A stretch of 40,725 nucleotides of DNA from Vibrionaceae bacterium (GTDB taxonomy: Bacteria > Pseudomonadota > Gammaproteobacteria > Enterobacterales > Vibrionaceae): the NCBI GenBank assembly GCA_018222805.1, contig JAAEZQ010000030.1, forward strand, positions 1 to 40,725. The letters are read 5' to 3'. Shown here in pieces: positions 10,173 to 18,382 of this stretch (positions are counted from its first letter, which is position 1; each line of letters starts with the position of its first letter). The translations under genes and the position numbers were made by a program. A model generated the notes under the pieces. The model was not told the DNA's origin, made no database searches, and saw nothing but the letters and a program-made list of their open reading frames with translations.

Positions 10173-11090
10173 ATGAAACAATCTCTACAGATCTGGCTCG
10201 ACGCCGCTCGTCCTAAAACATTACCGCTGGCATTGGTCTCTATTCTTACTGGTAGTGTTCTCGCGTATGCAGCGGGCCAATTCTCATTGCCTATTTCCGT
10301 TATGGCTTTTGTCACGGCAACGCTGCTGCAGATCCTTTCCAATCTGGCCAATGATTATGGAGACGCGGTAAAAGGTACGGACAATGAAAAACGCCTCGGC
10401 CCAATGCGCGCCTTACAATCCGGAGCGGTAACCAAAGAGCAAATGAAACAAGCAATTGTCTTCAACATCGTGCTCACTGTCATTTCCGGCTTAATCTTGG
10501 TGTTTTACTCATTGAGCTCTCTGGAAAGCATTCTCACCTTTATCGGATTAGGTATTCTGGCCATCCTCGCCGCAATTGCCTACACGATGGGCAGTAAACC
10601 CTATGGCTATGTTGGACTAGGTGATATTTCTGTCTTTCTGTTTTTTGGCTTGCTTGGCGTATCCGGCACCTATTTCCTACATACCGGACATGTCGATACC
10701 ACCCTATTCTTACCTGCTTTAGGTTGCGGTTTACTTGCGGTTGCCGTGCTGAACATTAACAACATGCGTGACATTGAAAACGACCGTGAGTGTGGCAAAC
10801 GCACTGTCGCGGTTCGCTTGGGCCAACACAAAGCGAAACAATACCACTTCATCTTATTAGGTGGCGCAATACTCGCATTCGCCATTTACCTACTCATTCA
10901 GAACAAACCGGTTTGGATTAGTCTGCCATTCTTGTTGAGCATTTATTTTGTCGCTCACCATGGGAAAGCGGTTTGGGAAACTGACAAGCCAGCACAAATT
11001 GCCCCTATGATGCCAGTCGTTGTAAAATGCTCGCTGGTCACCAACGTTTTATTTGCAACAATTGTGGTAGCTCAAACTCTGGTAAGTTAA
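10173..11090 (+). CDS. menA: 1,4-dihydroxy-2-naphthoate polyprenyltransferase
   Basis: Membrane prenyltransferase that attaches the isoprenoid tail to dihydroxynaphthoate in menaquinone synthesis. The 305-residue product is a UbiA-superfamily protein: many hydrophobic helices, the first prenyl-diphosphate motif NDYGDAVKG (about residues 60-68), and the second acidic motif NNMRDIENDRECGKRT. These match MenA rather than UbiA or CyoE. The position after hslVU and before rraA is the same as in E. coli. The upstream region has a TATACT -10-like element at 10137-10142. Ribosome site is weak. Confidence 0.93.
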   Translation: MKQSLQIWLDAARPKTLPLALVSILTGSVLAYAAGQFSLPISVMAFVTATLLQILSNLANDYGDAVKGTDNEKRLGPMRALQSGAVTKEQMKQAIVFNIVLTVISGLILVFYSLSSLESILTFIGLGILAILAAIAYTMGSKPYGYVGLGDISVFLFFGLLGVSGTYFLHTGHVDTTLFLPALGCGLLAVAVLNINNMRDIENDRECGKRTVAVRLGQHKAKQYHFILLGGAILAFAIYLLIQNKPVWISLPFLLSIYFVAHHGKAVWETDKPAQIAPMMPVVVKCSLVTNVLFATIVVAQTLVS

Positions 11091-11166
11091 AGAAGGATTG
11101 TCATTGCATTGACTTAATGCCCAGATATACTCAAAGACAACCAGTTTCTGTTTAGAAAGGTACGCT

Positions 11167-11706
11167 ATGGAATACAATACCTCAGCACTCTGTGACATTT
11201 ACCTCGATCAGGTAGATGTGGTTGAACCAATGTTCAGTAACTTTGGCGGTCGTGCTTCCTTTGCCGGACAAATCACCACTATCAAGTGTTTTGAAGACAA
11301 TTCGCTGATCCGCGAAACGTTAGAGCAAGATGGCCTAGGGCGCGTGTTGTTAGTTGACGGAGGTGGTTCCTTGCGCAAAGCCCTTGTAGACGCAGAAATC
11401 GCAACCATCGCAGAAGAAAATGAGTGGGAAGGAATCGTCGTATACGGCTGTGTCCGCGAAGTCGACGAATTGGAAGATATGAACCTTGGCATTCAGGCTC
11501 TGGCTTCTATTCCTGTCGGCGCATCCAGCCAAGGCATTGGTGAGTTCGACGTACCCGTGAACTTTGGCGGCGTTAGCTTTCTACCAGAAGACTACATTTA
11601 CGCGGACAGCACTGGCATTATTCTGTCTCCAGAACCGCTCAATATCGACCTTGAGCTGGATGAGGTAGAAGAAGAAGAGTTAGAGGAGCAAGACCTTAGG
11701 GCCTAG
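11167..11706 (+). CDS. rraA: Ribonuclease E activity regulator RraA
   Basis: Trimeric protein that binds RNase E and dampens mRNA decay. It begins [19 protein letters not shown] and contains [18 protein letters not shown] and the [13 protein letters not shown] core of the RraA/MenG fold; the catalytic pattern of true methyltransferases or aldolases is not expected. At 179 residues it is about 18 longer than E. coli RraA. The extra tail is very acidic (a run of E and D after residue 160) and its last four codons and stop are supplied by a CTAG palindrome. AAAGG precedes the ATG. Follows menA by 76 bases, and converges with zapB at a shared terminator. Confidence 0.93.
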   Translation: MEYNTSALCDIYLDQVDVVEPMFSNFGGRASFAGQITTIKCFEDNSLIRETLEQDGLGRVLLVDGGGSLRKALVDAEIATIAEENEWEGIVVYGCVREVDELEDMNLGIQALASIPVGASSQGIGEFDVPVNFGGVSFLPEDYIYADSTGIILSPEPLNIDLELDEVEEEELEEQDLRA

Positions 11707-11711
11707 GTCTT
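11690..11711. repeat. CTAG-family palindrome overlapping the rraA stop codon
   Basis: AAGACCT (11690-11696) and AGGTCTT (11705-11711) are perfect 7-bp arms around TTAGGGCC-like sequence. The element encodes the last residues DLRA and the TAG stop of rraA. It is the only family member seen inside a coding sequence. Confidence 0.6.
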
Positions 11712-11730
11712 ATCCCGACACCAAATACAC

Positions 11731-11756
11731 AAACACCCGCTTATCGCGGGTGTTTT
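11731..11756. terminator. Bidirectional terminator between rraA and zapB
   Basis: AACACCCGC (11732-11740) and GCGGGTGTT (11746-11754) form a GC-rich stem, flanked by A residues on the left and T residues on the right, so it can serve both convergent genes. Confidence 0.85.
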
Positions 11757-11779
11757 CAGTTCTGGGCAGAAAAGCAGGA

Positions 11780-12022
11780 TTATTCCACTTCTTCCATTTT
11801 GCCAAGCAGTGCACGAATGCGCTCTTGCCATTGTGCGTGCTCTTGCTGAGCTTGTTCAGCTTTTTGCTCTAGCTCTTCACGTTGAGTGCGAAGATCGTTC
11901 GCTTCTGCTTCTAGTTTTACTTTATCTTCTTTCAGCTCTTCAACTTCCATTTGAAGAAGAGTGATTGTGTCAACTGCAGTTTGAATTTTAGATTCTAGTT
12001 GTGCTAATACTTCAAAAGACAT
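11780..12022 (-). CDS. zapB: Cell division protein ZapB
   Basis: Small coiled-coil protein that, with ZapA, bridges FtsZ to the chromosome terminus through MatP. The 80-residue product has almost no hydrophobic core other than heptad positions and is one continuous predicted coiled coil ([20 protein letters not shown], then a Glu/Gln/Lys-rich run). Start [10 protein letters not shown] is characteristic of the family. It converges with rraA at a shared terminator. Confidence 0.9.
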   Translation of the reverse strand: MSFEVLAQLESKIQTAVDTITLLQMEVEELKEDKVKLEAEANDLRTQREELEQKAEQAQQEHAQWQERIRALLGKMEEVE

Positions 12023-12369
12023 CTTGGCCTACCTATGTTGTTCCGTTGGGATGATGCACGAGACAGGCGCGCACCTTACCTATATGAGGTTCATTCTACT
12101 CAGCGTTGCGACGAGAAACACTTACTATATTCGATATTTTGCATCATTCGGTTAAAAAATCGGCGCAATCTCACTAAAAGCTGACTTTTCTGATCACCGA
12201 AGTATTTTTGAGCAAGGTATTTGTCTCTCGCAACAATAAAAACTCACTCAGTATTGATCAAATTCAACTTAACCAAAGTAAAAGCTCGGCAAAAACGCAA
12301 ACGTTTAACACTCGTTATGGTAAAATCGCCGCGCAAATTCTTCTTCCCTCTTGCTTACTTGGAGACATC
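12023..12369. other. zapB-glpX intergenic region
   Basis: 347 bases with divergent promoters presumably for zapB (minus) and glpX (plus). The glpX frame is open from 12208 but the encoded 54 residues resemble no FBPase, so this is treated as non-coding. A strong ribosome site GGAG (12361-12364) marks the true glpX start. No repeat or operator could be named with confidence. Confidence 0.5.
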
Positions 12370-13377
12370 ATGAAACGTGATTTAGCAATGGCATTTTCCC
12401 GTGTTACTGAAGGTGCAGCACTGGCTGGTTACAAATGGCTTGGTCGCGGCGATAAAAACGCAGCAGACGGTGCAGCCGTTGAGGTTATGCGCACATTACT
12501 GAACAAAACAGAGATCAGTGGTGAAATTGTCATTGGCGAAGGTGAAATTGATGATGCGCCAATGCTGTACATCGGTGAGCAAGTGGGTATTGGCGGCGAT
12601 GAAGTCGATATTGCGGTCGATCCAATCGAGGGGACGCGCATGACGGCAATGGGCCAATCCAATGCATTGGCTGTTCTCGCTGCTGGTGAAAAGGGAAGCT
12701 TCCTCAAAGCACCTGATATGTACATGGAAAAACTGGTTGTTGGCCCAGGTGCAAAAGGCGTCATCGATTTAGAGAAGCCTTTAAAAGAAAACCTAGAAAA
12801 CATCGCAAACGCGCTGAACAAATCTCTAGACTCCTTAGTGGTGATCACTCTTGCTAAGCCTCGTCACGACAAGGTGATCGCAGAAATGCAAGCAATGGGC
12901 GTGCGTGTATTCGCTGTGCCAGATGGTGACGTTGCCGCTTCAATCCTGACTTGTATGCCAGACAGTGAAGTCGACGTCATGTACTGCATTGGCGGCGCGC
13001 CTGAAGGCGTTGTTTCTGCTGCTGTCATTCGTGCGCTAGATGGCGATATGCATGGTCGCCTGCTTCCTCGTCATGAGGTGAAAGGCAATACCGAAGAAAA
13101 CCGCATCTACGGTGCAGCGGAGCTAAAACGTTGCGAAGAGATGGGCGTGAAAGCAAACGTCGTGCTGAAAATGGAAGACATGGCATGTAGCGACAACGTT
13201 GTTTTCTCCGCAACAGGCATCACCAAAGGTGACCTTTTAGAAGGTATTACTCGTCAGGGAAATATTGCGACAACAGAAACCCTACTCATTCGTGGTCGCT
13301 GCCGCACCATTCGTCGCATCAAGTCGATCCACTACTTAGAACGTAAAGATCAAGAAGTACGCGATATTATTCTTTAA
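12370..13377 (+). CDS. glpX: Class II fructose-1,6-bisphosphatase GlpX
   Basis: Hydrolyses fructose-1,6-bisphosphate in gluconeogenesis. From the ATG at 12370 the product is 335 residues, the usual GlpX length, starting MKRDLAMAFSRVTEGAALAG. It carries the metal-binding signature GEGEIDDAPML and DPIEGTRMT of the inositol-phosphatase-like fold, and the substrate-loop region GGAPEGVVSAA. Unlike in E. coli it is not in a glpFK operon; it stands alone, divergent from zapB. A perfect CTAG palindrome begins 14 bases past its stop. Confidence 0.95.
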   Translation: MKRDLAMAFSRVTEGAALAGYKWLGRGDKNAADGAAVEVMRTLLNKTEISGEIVIGEGEIDDAPMLYIGEQVGIGGDEVDIAVDPIEGTRMTAMGQSNALAVLAAGEKGSFLKAPDMYMEKLVVGPGAKGVIDLEKPLKENLENIANALNKSLDSLVVITLAKPRHDKVIAEMQAMGVRVFAVPDGDVAASILTCMPDSEVDVMYCIGGAPEGVVSAAVIRALDGDMHGRLLPRHEVKGNTEENRIYGAAELKRCEEMGVKANVVLKMEDMACSDNVVFSATGITKGDLLEGITRQGNIATTETLLIRGRCRTIRRIKSIHYLERKDQEVRDIIL

Positions 13378-13390
13378 CAAAGCAATCGAG

Positions 13391-13430
13391 CTCCTAGGAC
13401 CTAGGTAATAGGTCCTAGGAATCTAGTGTC
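13391..13430. repeat. CTAG-rich palindromic element (after glpX)
   Basis: Perfect 10-bp stem TCCTAGGACC (13392-13401) with GGTCCTAGGA (13411-13420), enclosing another CTAGG. A further CTAG follows at 13423. It lies 14 bases past the glpX stop. Confidence 0.8.
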
Positions 13431-13510
13431 TCTTATCCAAAACTAAGTCAACACTTTTCTTTACAAAACCTATCACGCATAATATGTACTGACATATAAA
13501 TGGTGGGAAT

Positions 13511-14125
13511 ATGAAGACCGTAGATAGGATATTGCAAATCGTTAAGCGTGACGGCTCTGTCACGGCAAAACAACTCTCTTCTGAACTTGGGATGACAACC
13601 ATGGGTGCACGCCAGCACCTTCAAAGCTTAGAAGACGATGGCATCCTGTCTATTTACGATGTAAAAGTCAAAGTCGGTCGCCCAACCAGACATTGGGCTC
13701 TCACCCAAAAAGGCCATGAACAGTTTGCGGATCGCCATGGTGAACTCACCGTGCAATTCATTGAAGCCGTAGAGCATATATTCGGCAAAGATGGTCTGGA
13801 GAAAGTGACCTCTGAGCGCGAAAAGCTCACGTTACAAAACTATCGCCAACATCTTGAGCAATGTGACACGCTAGAAAGCAAATTGAAAACACTCGTCTCA
13901 TTAAGAGAACAAGAAGGCTATATGGCTGAACTTGAGCAAGATGAGCACGGTTTTATCTTAATTGAGAACCACTGCCCTATTTGCAAAGCTGCAACGCGCT
14001 GCCCTAGTCTCTGCCAGTCAGAATTGAGTGTGTTCCGAGCTCTACTTGGTGATAATACTCGTGTGGAACGCACAGAGCATATCATTAGCGGCCAGCGACG
14101 CTGTGTATACCGTATTCAAGCGTAA
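13511..14125 (+). CDS. HTH transcriptional regulator with C-terminal cysteine cluster (SufR-like)
   Basis: 204-residue predicted DNA-binding protein. The first about 70 residues form a winged helix-turn-helix (GSVTAKQLSSELGMTTMGAR and the wing VKVGRPTRHW). The C-terminal third contains CPIC, CPSLC and a last RRCVYRI, a cysteine pattern like that of SufR-type regulators that sense iron-sulfur clusters. So the likely role is a redox- or Fe-S-responsive regulator, but no target is visible: suf or isc genes are not in this window. GGTGGGA precedes the ATG. The next gene is 147 bases downstream. Exact family is inferred. Confidence 0.75.
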   Translation: MKTVDRILQIVKRDGSVTAKQLSSELGMTTMGARQHLQSLEDDGILSIYDVKVKVGRPTRHWALTQKGHEQFADRHGELTVQFIEAVEHIFGKDGLEKVTSEREKLTLQNYRQHLEQCDTLESKLKTLVSLREQEGYMAELEQDEHGFILIENHCPICKAATRCPSLCQSELSVFRALLGDNTRVERTEHIISGQRRCVYRIQA

Positions 14126-14272
14126 ACAAATACCAACAAAACGCTCGTTCCTCTCTGGCACTCACTTTTCAAAGTATTCTCTTATATCTGAGACGAAAGA
14201 ATAATTTCGCCGCTCTTCTCTTCTCCGTGATGTACGCTTTTAATATCGAAGCGTAACATTGGGAGACAAACG

Positions 14273-14623
14273 ATGGCCAATCTTCGTACTCACAAACCGC
14301 AATCCCTGCCTTCTTTCGACAAACTGATGAAAATGGCACAGGACGACCCAGAAGCTTTTGAGCAGTTCCGCCAGGATATGGTTCGCGAGATGATTGAGGG
14401 TGCATCGAAAAGCATGCAGCCAAGATTATGGGCGCAACAAAGTCACATAGACAGAGTGATCAACAACTGTAAAAACCCACACCATACCAACGTGGTACTG
14501 ATGAATGAGCTGCAGAAACAGCTCATGAAGTTTAGAGACGTCTTGCAGGGTAACCAGCAAGCTGAACGGGCTGATAATGTGGTTAAGTTCAGAACGATTA
14601 AGAAGAGTGACGATTATTATTGA
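14273..14623 (+). CDS. DUF3135 domain-containing protein
   Basis: 116-residue soluble protein of unknown function, resembling the DUF3135 family common in Vibrio and Shewanella. The N-terminal half (LPSFDKLMKMAQDDPEAFEQ) and following helices are charged and likely alpha-helical, with no signal peptide, membrane segment or cysteine cluster. A good ribosome site GGGAG lies 8 bases before the ATG. The family name is from memory of the sequence pattern and should be treated as likely rather than proven. Confidence 0.75.
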   Translation: MANLRTHKPQSLPSFDKLMKMAQDDPEAFEQFRQDMVREMIEGASKSMQPRLWAQQSHIDRVINNCKNPHHTNVVLMNELQKQLMKFRDVLQGNQQAERADNVVKFRTIKKSDDYY

Positions 14624-14694
14624 TGGCTCTCGAATTATCTAATAACCGCACTAAGACTCCCTATCACGCTCCTTAATCACCGTAAGGAACGATA

Positions 14695-15129
14695 TCATTC
14701 ATCCAACCGGATCGGATCAGGACCGTACTTATTTGGGCCTGTTGTCCCTTTTAAGAAACCGCATTCAACCAAAATCCATACGCCACAAATTAAAGAAATG
14801 GACGCGATAAACAGCTGTGGTGTGGCTGATTCTTGTGAAACTGGGCTCGTCATTGGTGTGGCAAGTCGGCCTAAAACCAAAGGGATATTCAGGGCTAACC
14901 AGTAAATTGATTTATCACGGTCGTGCCAGCGCTTAGTAGTAATCGCGAGATCAGGAATAAGCAGGACCAAGAGAAAAATAGGAAGCAGAAGGTGGGAAAT
15001 AGCAGGAAACAGCTTATTGATACCCACGCCGAAACCTAAGATGGAGACATAATAAATAACATTCCATATCCAAAAGGTTTTACGCCCGATACGTCCTCGA
15101 AAGGAAAACAGCAATTCTTTAGTCAGCAT
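14695..15129 (-). CDS. DUF805 family inner-membrane protein
   Basis: 144-residue integral membrane protein. It has the DUF805 opening LLFSFRGRIGRKTFWIWN, three or four hydrophobic segments (about residues 20-40, 48-65, 76-92, 105-125), a conserved TTKRWHDRDKS loop and the C-terminal KGTTGPNKYGPDP signature. Function is unknown; the family sits in the cytoplasmic membrane. GGGGGA lies just upstream of the ATG. It is transcribed towards the DUF3135 gene. Confidence 0.85.
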   Translation of the reverse strand: MLTKELLFSFRGRIGRKTFWIWNVIYYVSILGFGVGINKLFPAISHLLLPIFLLVLLIPDLAITTKRWHDRDKSIYWLALNIPLVLGRLATPMTSPVSQESATPQLFIASISLICGVWILVECGFLKGTTGPNKYGPDPIRLDE

Positions 15130-15228
15130 TCACAATTCCCCCTAAATAAAAACTCTAGATTAGCCGAGCTCGTTCAATTTATAAAGAAACAACGTAAAAC
15201 GAAAGGCCCGAAATACATCCCCTTACGA

Positions 15229-15576
15229 TCAATTCACCACTTTTTGAAAACACGCCACATCCATATCGCGAATGTTCACCGTTAAGCTGTGAACATGGCT
15301 GGCTTGTTCCTGAAGTACTGTCATTAAGTCTCGCGATAACGCTCTTTTTTGTTCTGATGTTCTTCCGGCCAACAACTCAAAGTTAATGTGAATAAAGTCG
15401 AGACTGTCTCCTTCTTCTCCTACTAGCCAATTGTGGCATCGAAGTGTCCTTGATTTCACGGATGCCAACTCAAAAAGCCCGCAATCCAATGCCGCTCTAT
15501 GTAAATCTTCCAGCAAACCTTGAACATTGATGCGCTCTTCCACCGAGTTCGAATACTCTAAAACCAGATTTGGCAT
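15229..15576 (-). CDS. 5-carboxymethyl-2-hydroxymuconate Delta-isomerase-like protein
   Basis: 115-residue tautomerase-superfamily protein. Met is followed by Pro (MPNLVLEYSNSVEE), and that Pro is the catalytic base of the superfamily after Met removal. The layout matches CHMI (HpaF), which acts in homoprotocatechuate degradation. However, no other hpa genes are present here, so the in vivo substrate is open and the name may be only a family label. AAGGAA precedes the ATG. Lies 100 bases upstream of the DUF805 gene on the same strand, divergent from tpiA. Confidence 0.8.
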   Translation of the reverse strand: MPNLVLEYSNSVEERINVQGLLEDLHRAALDCGLFELASVKSRTLRCHNWLVGEEGDSLDFIHINFELLAGRTSEQKRALSRDLMTVLQEQASHVHSLTVNIRDMDVACFQKVVN

Positions 15577-15839
15577 TTTGATTCCTTTCTACAACATTAA
15601 AATCCAGTGCGTAGTAATACCAATCCAGGCTGCAATTTCCGAGGAATGAACTATCATTCTGTCTACGTGATCACCAATCGATTGCTTTTGATAGAACTGA
15701 CAGAAACAAGTGCTACGCTGACCAGATAAACAAAGCCGTACAAGACATGATACCAATCATGATCTGTTCAAATTATTCTGTTATATTCTTTCGTAGATTT
15801 TTTACATTAATCATTAATAGATAATATGGAGATATTCCT

Positions 15840-16610
15840 ATGCGTCGTCCTGTAGTGATGGGTAACTGGAAACTAAACGGCAGCAAAGCAATGGTAACTG
15901 AGCTGCTAACTGGTCTTAACGCTGAGCTTGAAGGCGTTGAAGGTGTTGACGTAGCAGTAGCTCCACCAGCACTTTACATCGATCTAGCTGAGCGCGTAAT
16001 CGCAGAAGGCGGTAACAAGATCATTCTAGGTGCGCAAAACACTGACCTAAACAACAGCGGTGCTTTCACTGGCGACATGTCTCCAGAGATGCTGAAAGAC
16101 TTTGGTGCTACTCACATCATCATCGGCCACTCTGAGCGTCGTGACTACCACAACGAATCAGACGAGTTCATCGCGAAGAAATTCAACTTCCTAAAAGAAA
16201 ACGGCCTAACGCCAGTTTTCTGTATCGGTGAATCTGAAGCACAGAATGAAGCAGGCGAAACTGAAGCAGTATGTGCTCGTCAAATCAACGCAGTTATCGA
16301 CGCTTACGGCGTTGAAGCTCTAAACGGCGCGATCATCGCTTACGAACCAATCTGGGCAATCGGTACTGGTAAAGCAGCAACAGCTGAAGATGCACAACGC
16401 ATCCACGCTTCTATCCGTGCACTAATCGCAGCGAAAGACGAAGCAGTAGCTGAGCAAGTAATCATCCAATACGGCGGCAGCGTTAAACCAGAAAACGCAG
16501 AAGCATACTTCTCACAACCAGACATCGATGGTGCTCTAGTTGGTGGTGCTTCTCTAGACGCTAAGAGCTTCGCAGCAATCGCTAAAGCAGCGGCAGCAGC
16601 AAAAGCTTAA
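15840..16610 (+). CDS. tpiA: Triosephosphate isomerase
   Basis: Interconverts dihydroxyacetone phosphate and glyceraldehyde-3-phosphate. The 256-residue TIM barrel carries all catalytic landmarks: NGNWKLNG-type opening with Lys11, His97 in IIIGHSERR, Glu169 in [11 protein letters not shown], and the phosphate-binding GGSV. Ribosome site GGAG is 8 bases before the ATG. The codons are strongly biased to those used in highly expressed genes. A terminator follows 30 bases after the stop. Confidence 0.97.
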   Translation: MRRPVVMGNWKLNGSKAMVTELLTGLNAELEGVEGVDVAVAPPALYIDLAERVIAEGGNKIILGAQNTDLNNSGAFTGDMSPEMLKDFGATHIIIGHSERRDYHNESDEFIAKKFNFLKENGLTPVFCIGESEAQNEAGETEAVCARQINAVIDAYGVEALNGAIIAYEPIWAIGTGKAATAEDAQRIHASIRALIAAKDEAVAEQVIIQYGGSVKPENAEAYFSQPDIDGALVGGASLDAKSFAAIAKAAAAAKA

Positions 16611-16638
16611 TCTTGTTTTAAAAGCAAACAGATATAAC

Positions 16639-16666
16639 AAAGGGGTGCTTCATGCATCCCTTTTTC
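16639..16666 (+). terminator. Terminator after tpiA
   Basis: AAGGGGTGC, loop TTCAT, GCATCCCTT then a T run: a hairpin with one G-T pair, directly downstream of tpiA. Confidence 0.8.
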
Positions 16667-16820
16667 TTATCAGAAGTAAAGCTCCTCCCTCTTACCCGAA
16701 ATAAAACAACACCTCCCTCGCATTTCAGTGCTTTTCCAACCATTTACATCCAACCCACTGAGTCAGAAGTTTTAGTCTTTCATTTGCTGTGCGCCTATGC
16801 TGAATAGATAAGGAGAAAGC

Positions 16821-18170
16821 ATGACGACACCAATTTCAGACATCGCAAGTGTTATCCATCATGGCGGAAAACACACCGTTACCGGTTCCTGTCATGAACT
16901 TAAGTTACCCAATGGCAGTATTTTGATTGATTGTGGACTCTTTCAAGGCAAGGATCTTAGCTTTGGTGGACGTAATGCCTCACTGAACATTGAGTTTCCT
17001 ATCGAACAGGTAAACGCTCTCGTTTTTACTCACGCTCATATAGATCATATTGGCAGGCTGCCATGGTTACTGGCTGCTGGTTTTAAAGGGCCAATATATT
17101 GCACACACGCAACCGCGGAACTCGTACCCTTAATGCTTGAAGACGGTCTGAAGTTACAACTCGGTTTAAACTATCACCAGCGACAACAAGTACTGAATAT
17201 CATCAAGAATCAACTAAAGCCGTGTGATTACCAGCAGTGGATAGAACTCCCTGATCTCGCTGACGTCCGCTTTCAACCGGCAGGGCATATACTGGGGTCT
17301 GCGTGTATCGAATTTAAACTCCTTAATAATGAGGTTGTCGTTTTCTCCGGTGACTTAGGGCCATCGAATACGCCTCTCCTACCCGATCCACAATCTCCCC
17401 AGCGTGCGGACTACCTTTTTATCGAATCCACTTACGGTGATCAGCAACACGAAGACATTACCACACGTACAAAGCGTTTATACCACATCATTGATCATGC
17501 GTTAAAAGACGGTGGTGTAATCCTGATTCCTGCTTTTAGTGTCGGTCGAACACAGGAGCTGCTATTTGATATTGAGCAGTTGATTAACCAGCATGATTTG
17601 GCATCTTCATTACCGATCATTTTGGATTCCCCTCTCGCGAAAGAAGTGACCAAAACCTATCGCCGCTTTAAAACGTTGTGGGGCCGGGAAGCCAAGCACA
17701 GGCTAGAGAATCATCGTCACCCACTCGCGTTTGATCAGTGCATTACAGTCGAGAGTCACACCGAGCATAAAGCCTTAGTAAACCGACTCGCTTCAACCGA
17801 TGAGCCCGCCATCGTAGTGGCCGCTTCCGGAATGTGTGAAGGAGGCAGAATCGTTAACTACTTAAAAGCACTGCTTCCTGACGAAAAAAATGATGTGCTA
17901 TTTGCAGGTTATCAAGCTCAAGGTACGTTAGGTGAAGCCATTCAAGTTGGCGATTCAGTGGTGGAGATAGATGCTCAAGAAATTCAAGTCAAAGCTCAGG
18001 TTCATACGATTTCCGGTTATTCCGCACATGCAGATAGAAGTGACTTACTCAAGTTTATTTCTGGCATTCCAACAGCGCCGAAAGTCATTCATTTAATTCA
18101 TGGAGAAGAAGATGCCCAACAAGCATTAGGGAAAGAATTGGAGGGGAAAGGGTTTAAGGTGGTTTATTGA
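16821..18170 (+). CDS. MBL-fold/beta-CASP RNA metallo-hydrolase, Rjg-like
   Basis: 449-residue metallo-beta-lactamase with a beta-CASP insert, the architecture of RNA-processing nucleases related to CPSF73. Visible: zinc motif HAHIDH (about residue 72-77), a second histidine in AGHILGSA, the metal aspartate in FSGDLG, the beta-CASP block with ASGMCEGGR, and the last HxH-type region SGYSAHADRSDL. AAGGAG lies before the ATG. In V. parahaemolyticus the rjg gene forms one border of the O/K-antigen locus (gmhD the other), and here too polysaccharide genes begin directly behind it; so this is likely rjg. The enzyme's natural RNA substrate is not known. Confidence 0.85.
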   Translation: MTTPISDIASVIHHGGKHTVTGSCHELKLPNGSILIDCGLFQGKDLSFGGRNASLNIEFPIEQVNALVFTHAHIDHIGRLPWLLAAGFKGPIYCTHATAELVPLMLEDGLKLQLGLNYHQRQQVLNIIKNQLKPCDYQQWIELPDLADVRFQPAGHILGSACIEFKLLNNEVVVFSGDLGPSNTPLLPDPQSPQRADYLFIESTYGDQQHEDITTRTKRLYHIIDHALKDGGVILIPAFSVGRTQELLFDIEQLINQHDLASSLPIILDSPLAKEVTKTYRRFKTLWGREAKHRLENHRHPLAFDQCITVESHTEHKALVNRLASTDEPAIVVAASGMCEGGRIVNYLKALLPDEKNDVLFAGYQAQGTLGEAIQVGDSVVEIDAQEIQVKAQVHTISGYSAHADRSDLLKFISGIPTAPKVIHLIHGEEDAQQALGKELEGKGFKVVY

Positions 18171-18184
18171 GGGGGGAAGTTCAA

Positions 18185-18216
18185 GATCCTAGGTTCTAGG
18201 CTCCTAGGCCCTAGAG
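18185..18216. repeat. CTAG-rich palindromic element (after rjg-like gene)
   Basis: Four CTAG sites within 32 bases (GATCCTAGG, TTCTAGG, CTCCTAGG, CCCTAGAG), beginning 15 bases past the stop of the metallo-hydrolase gene. Imperfect but clearly of the same family. Confidence 0.7.
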
Positions 18217-18330
18217 GGAGCTTGTTGGGATTACGATTACAAAAATTTACTTTTCAGTACTCTGTAATCCGTATTCAAAAGCAACAAACACCGCAACTTA
18301 CGTTTATTACTGAACTTACCGCGAATACAC

Positions 18331-18361
18331 CTAGGACCTAGGATTCTAGTACCTAGGTCCT
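18331..18361. repeat. CTAG-rich palindromic element (after galU)
   Basis: Perfect 10-bp stem AGGACCTAGG (18333-18342) with CCTAGGTCCT (18352-18361) and an inner CTAG. It is 22 bases past the galU stop, which is transcribed towards it. With the element at 18185 it brackets the gap between the two convergent genes. Confidence 0.8.
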
Positions 18362-18382
18362 CTTAATCAGCGCATAACGCGC

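Noticed and set aside
12208..12369. 54-codon N-terminal extension of GlpX
   Set aside because: Family proteins start at MKRDLAMAFSRV, which has GGAG just upstream.
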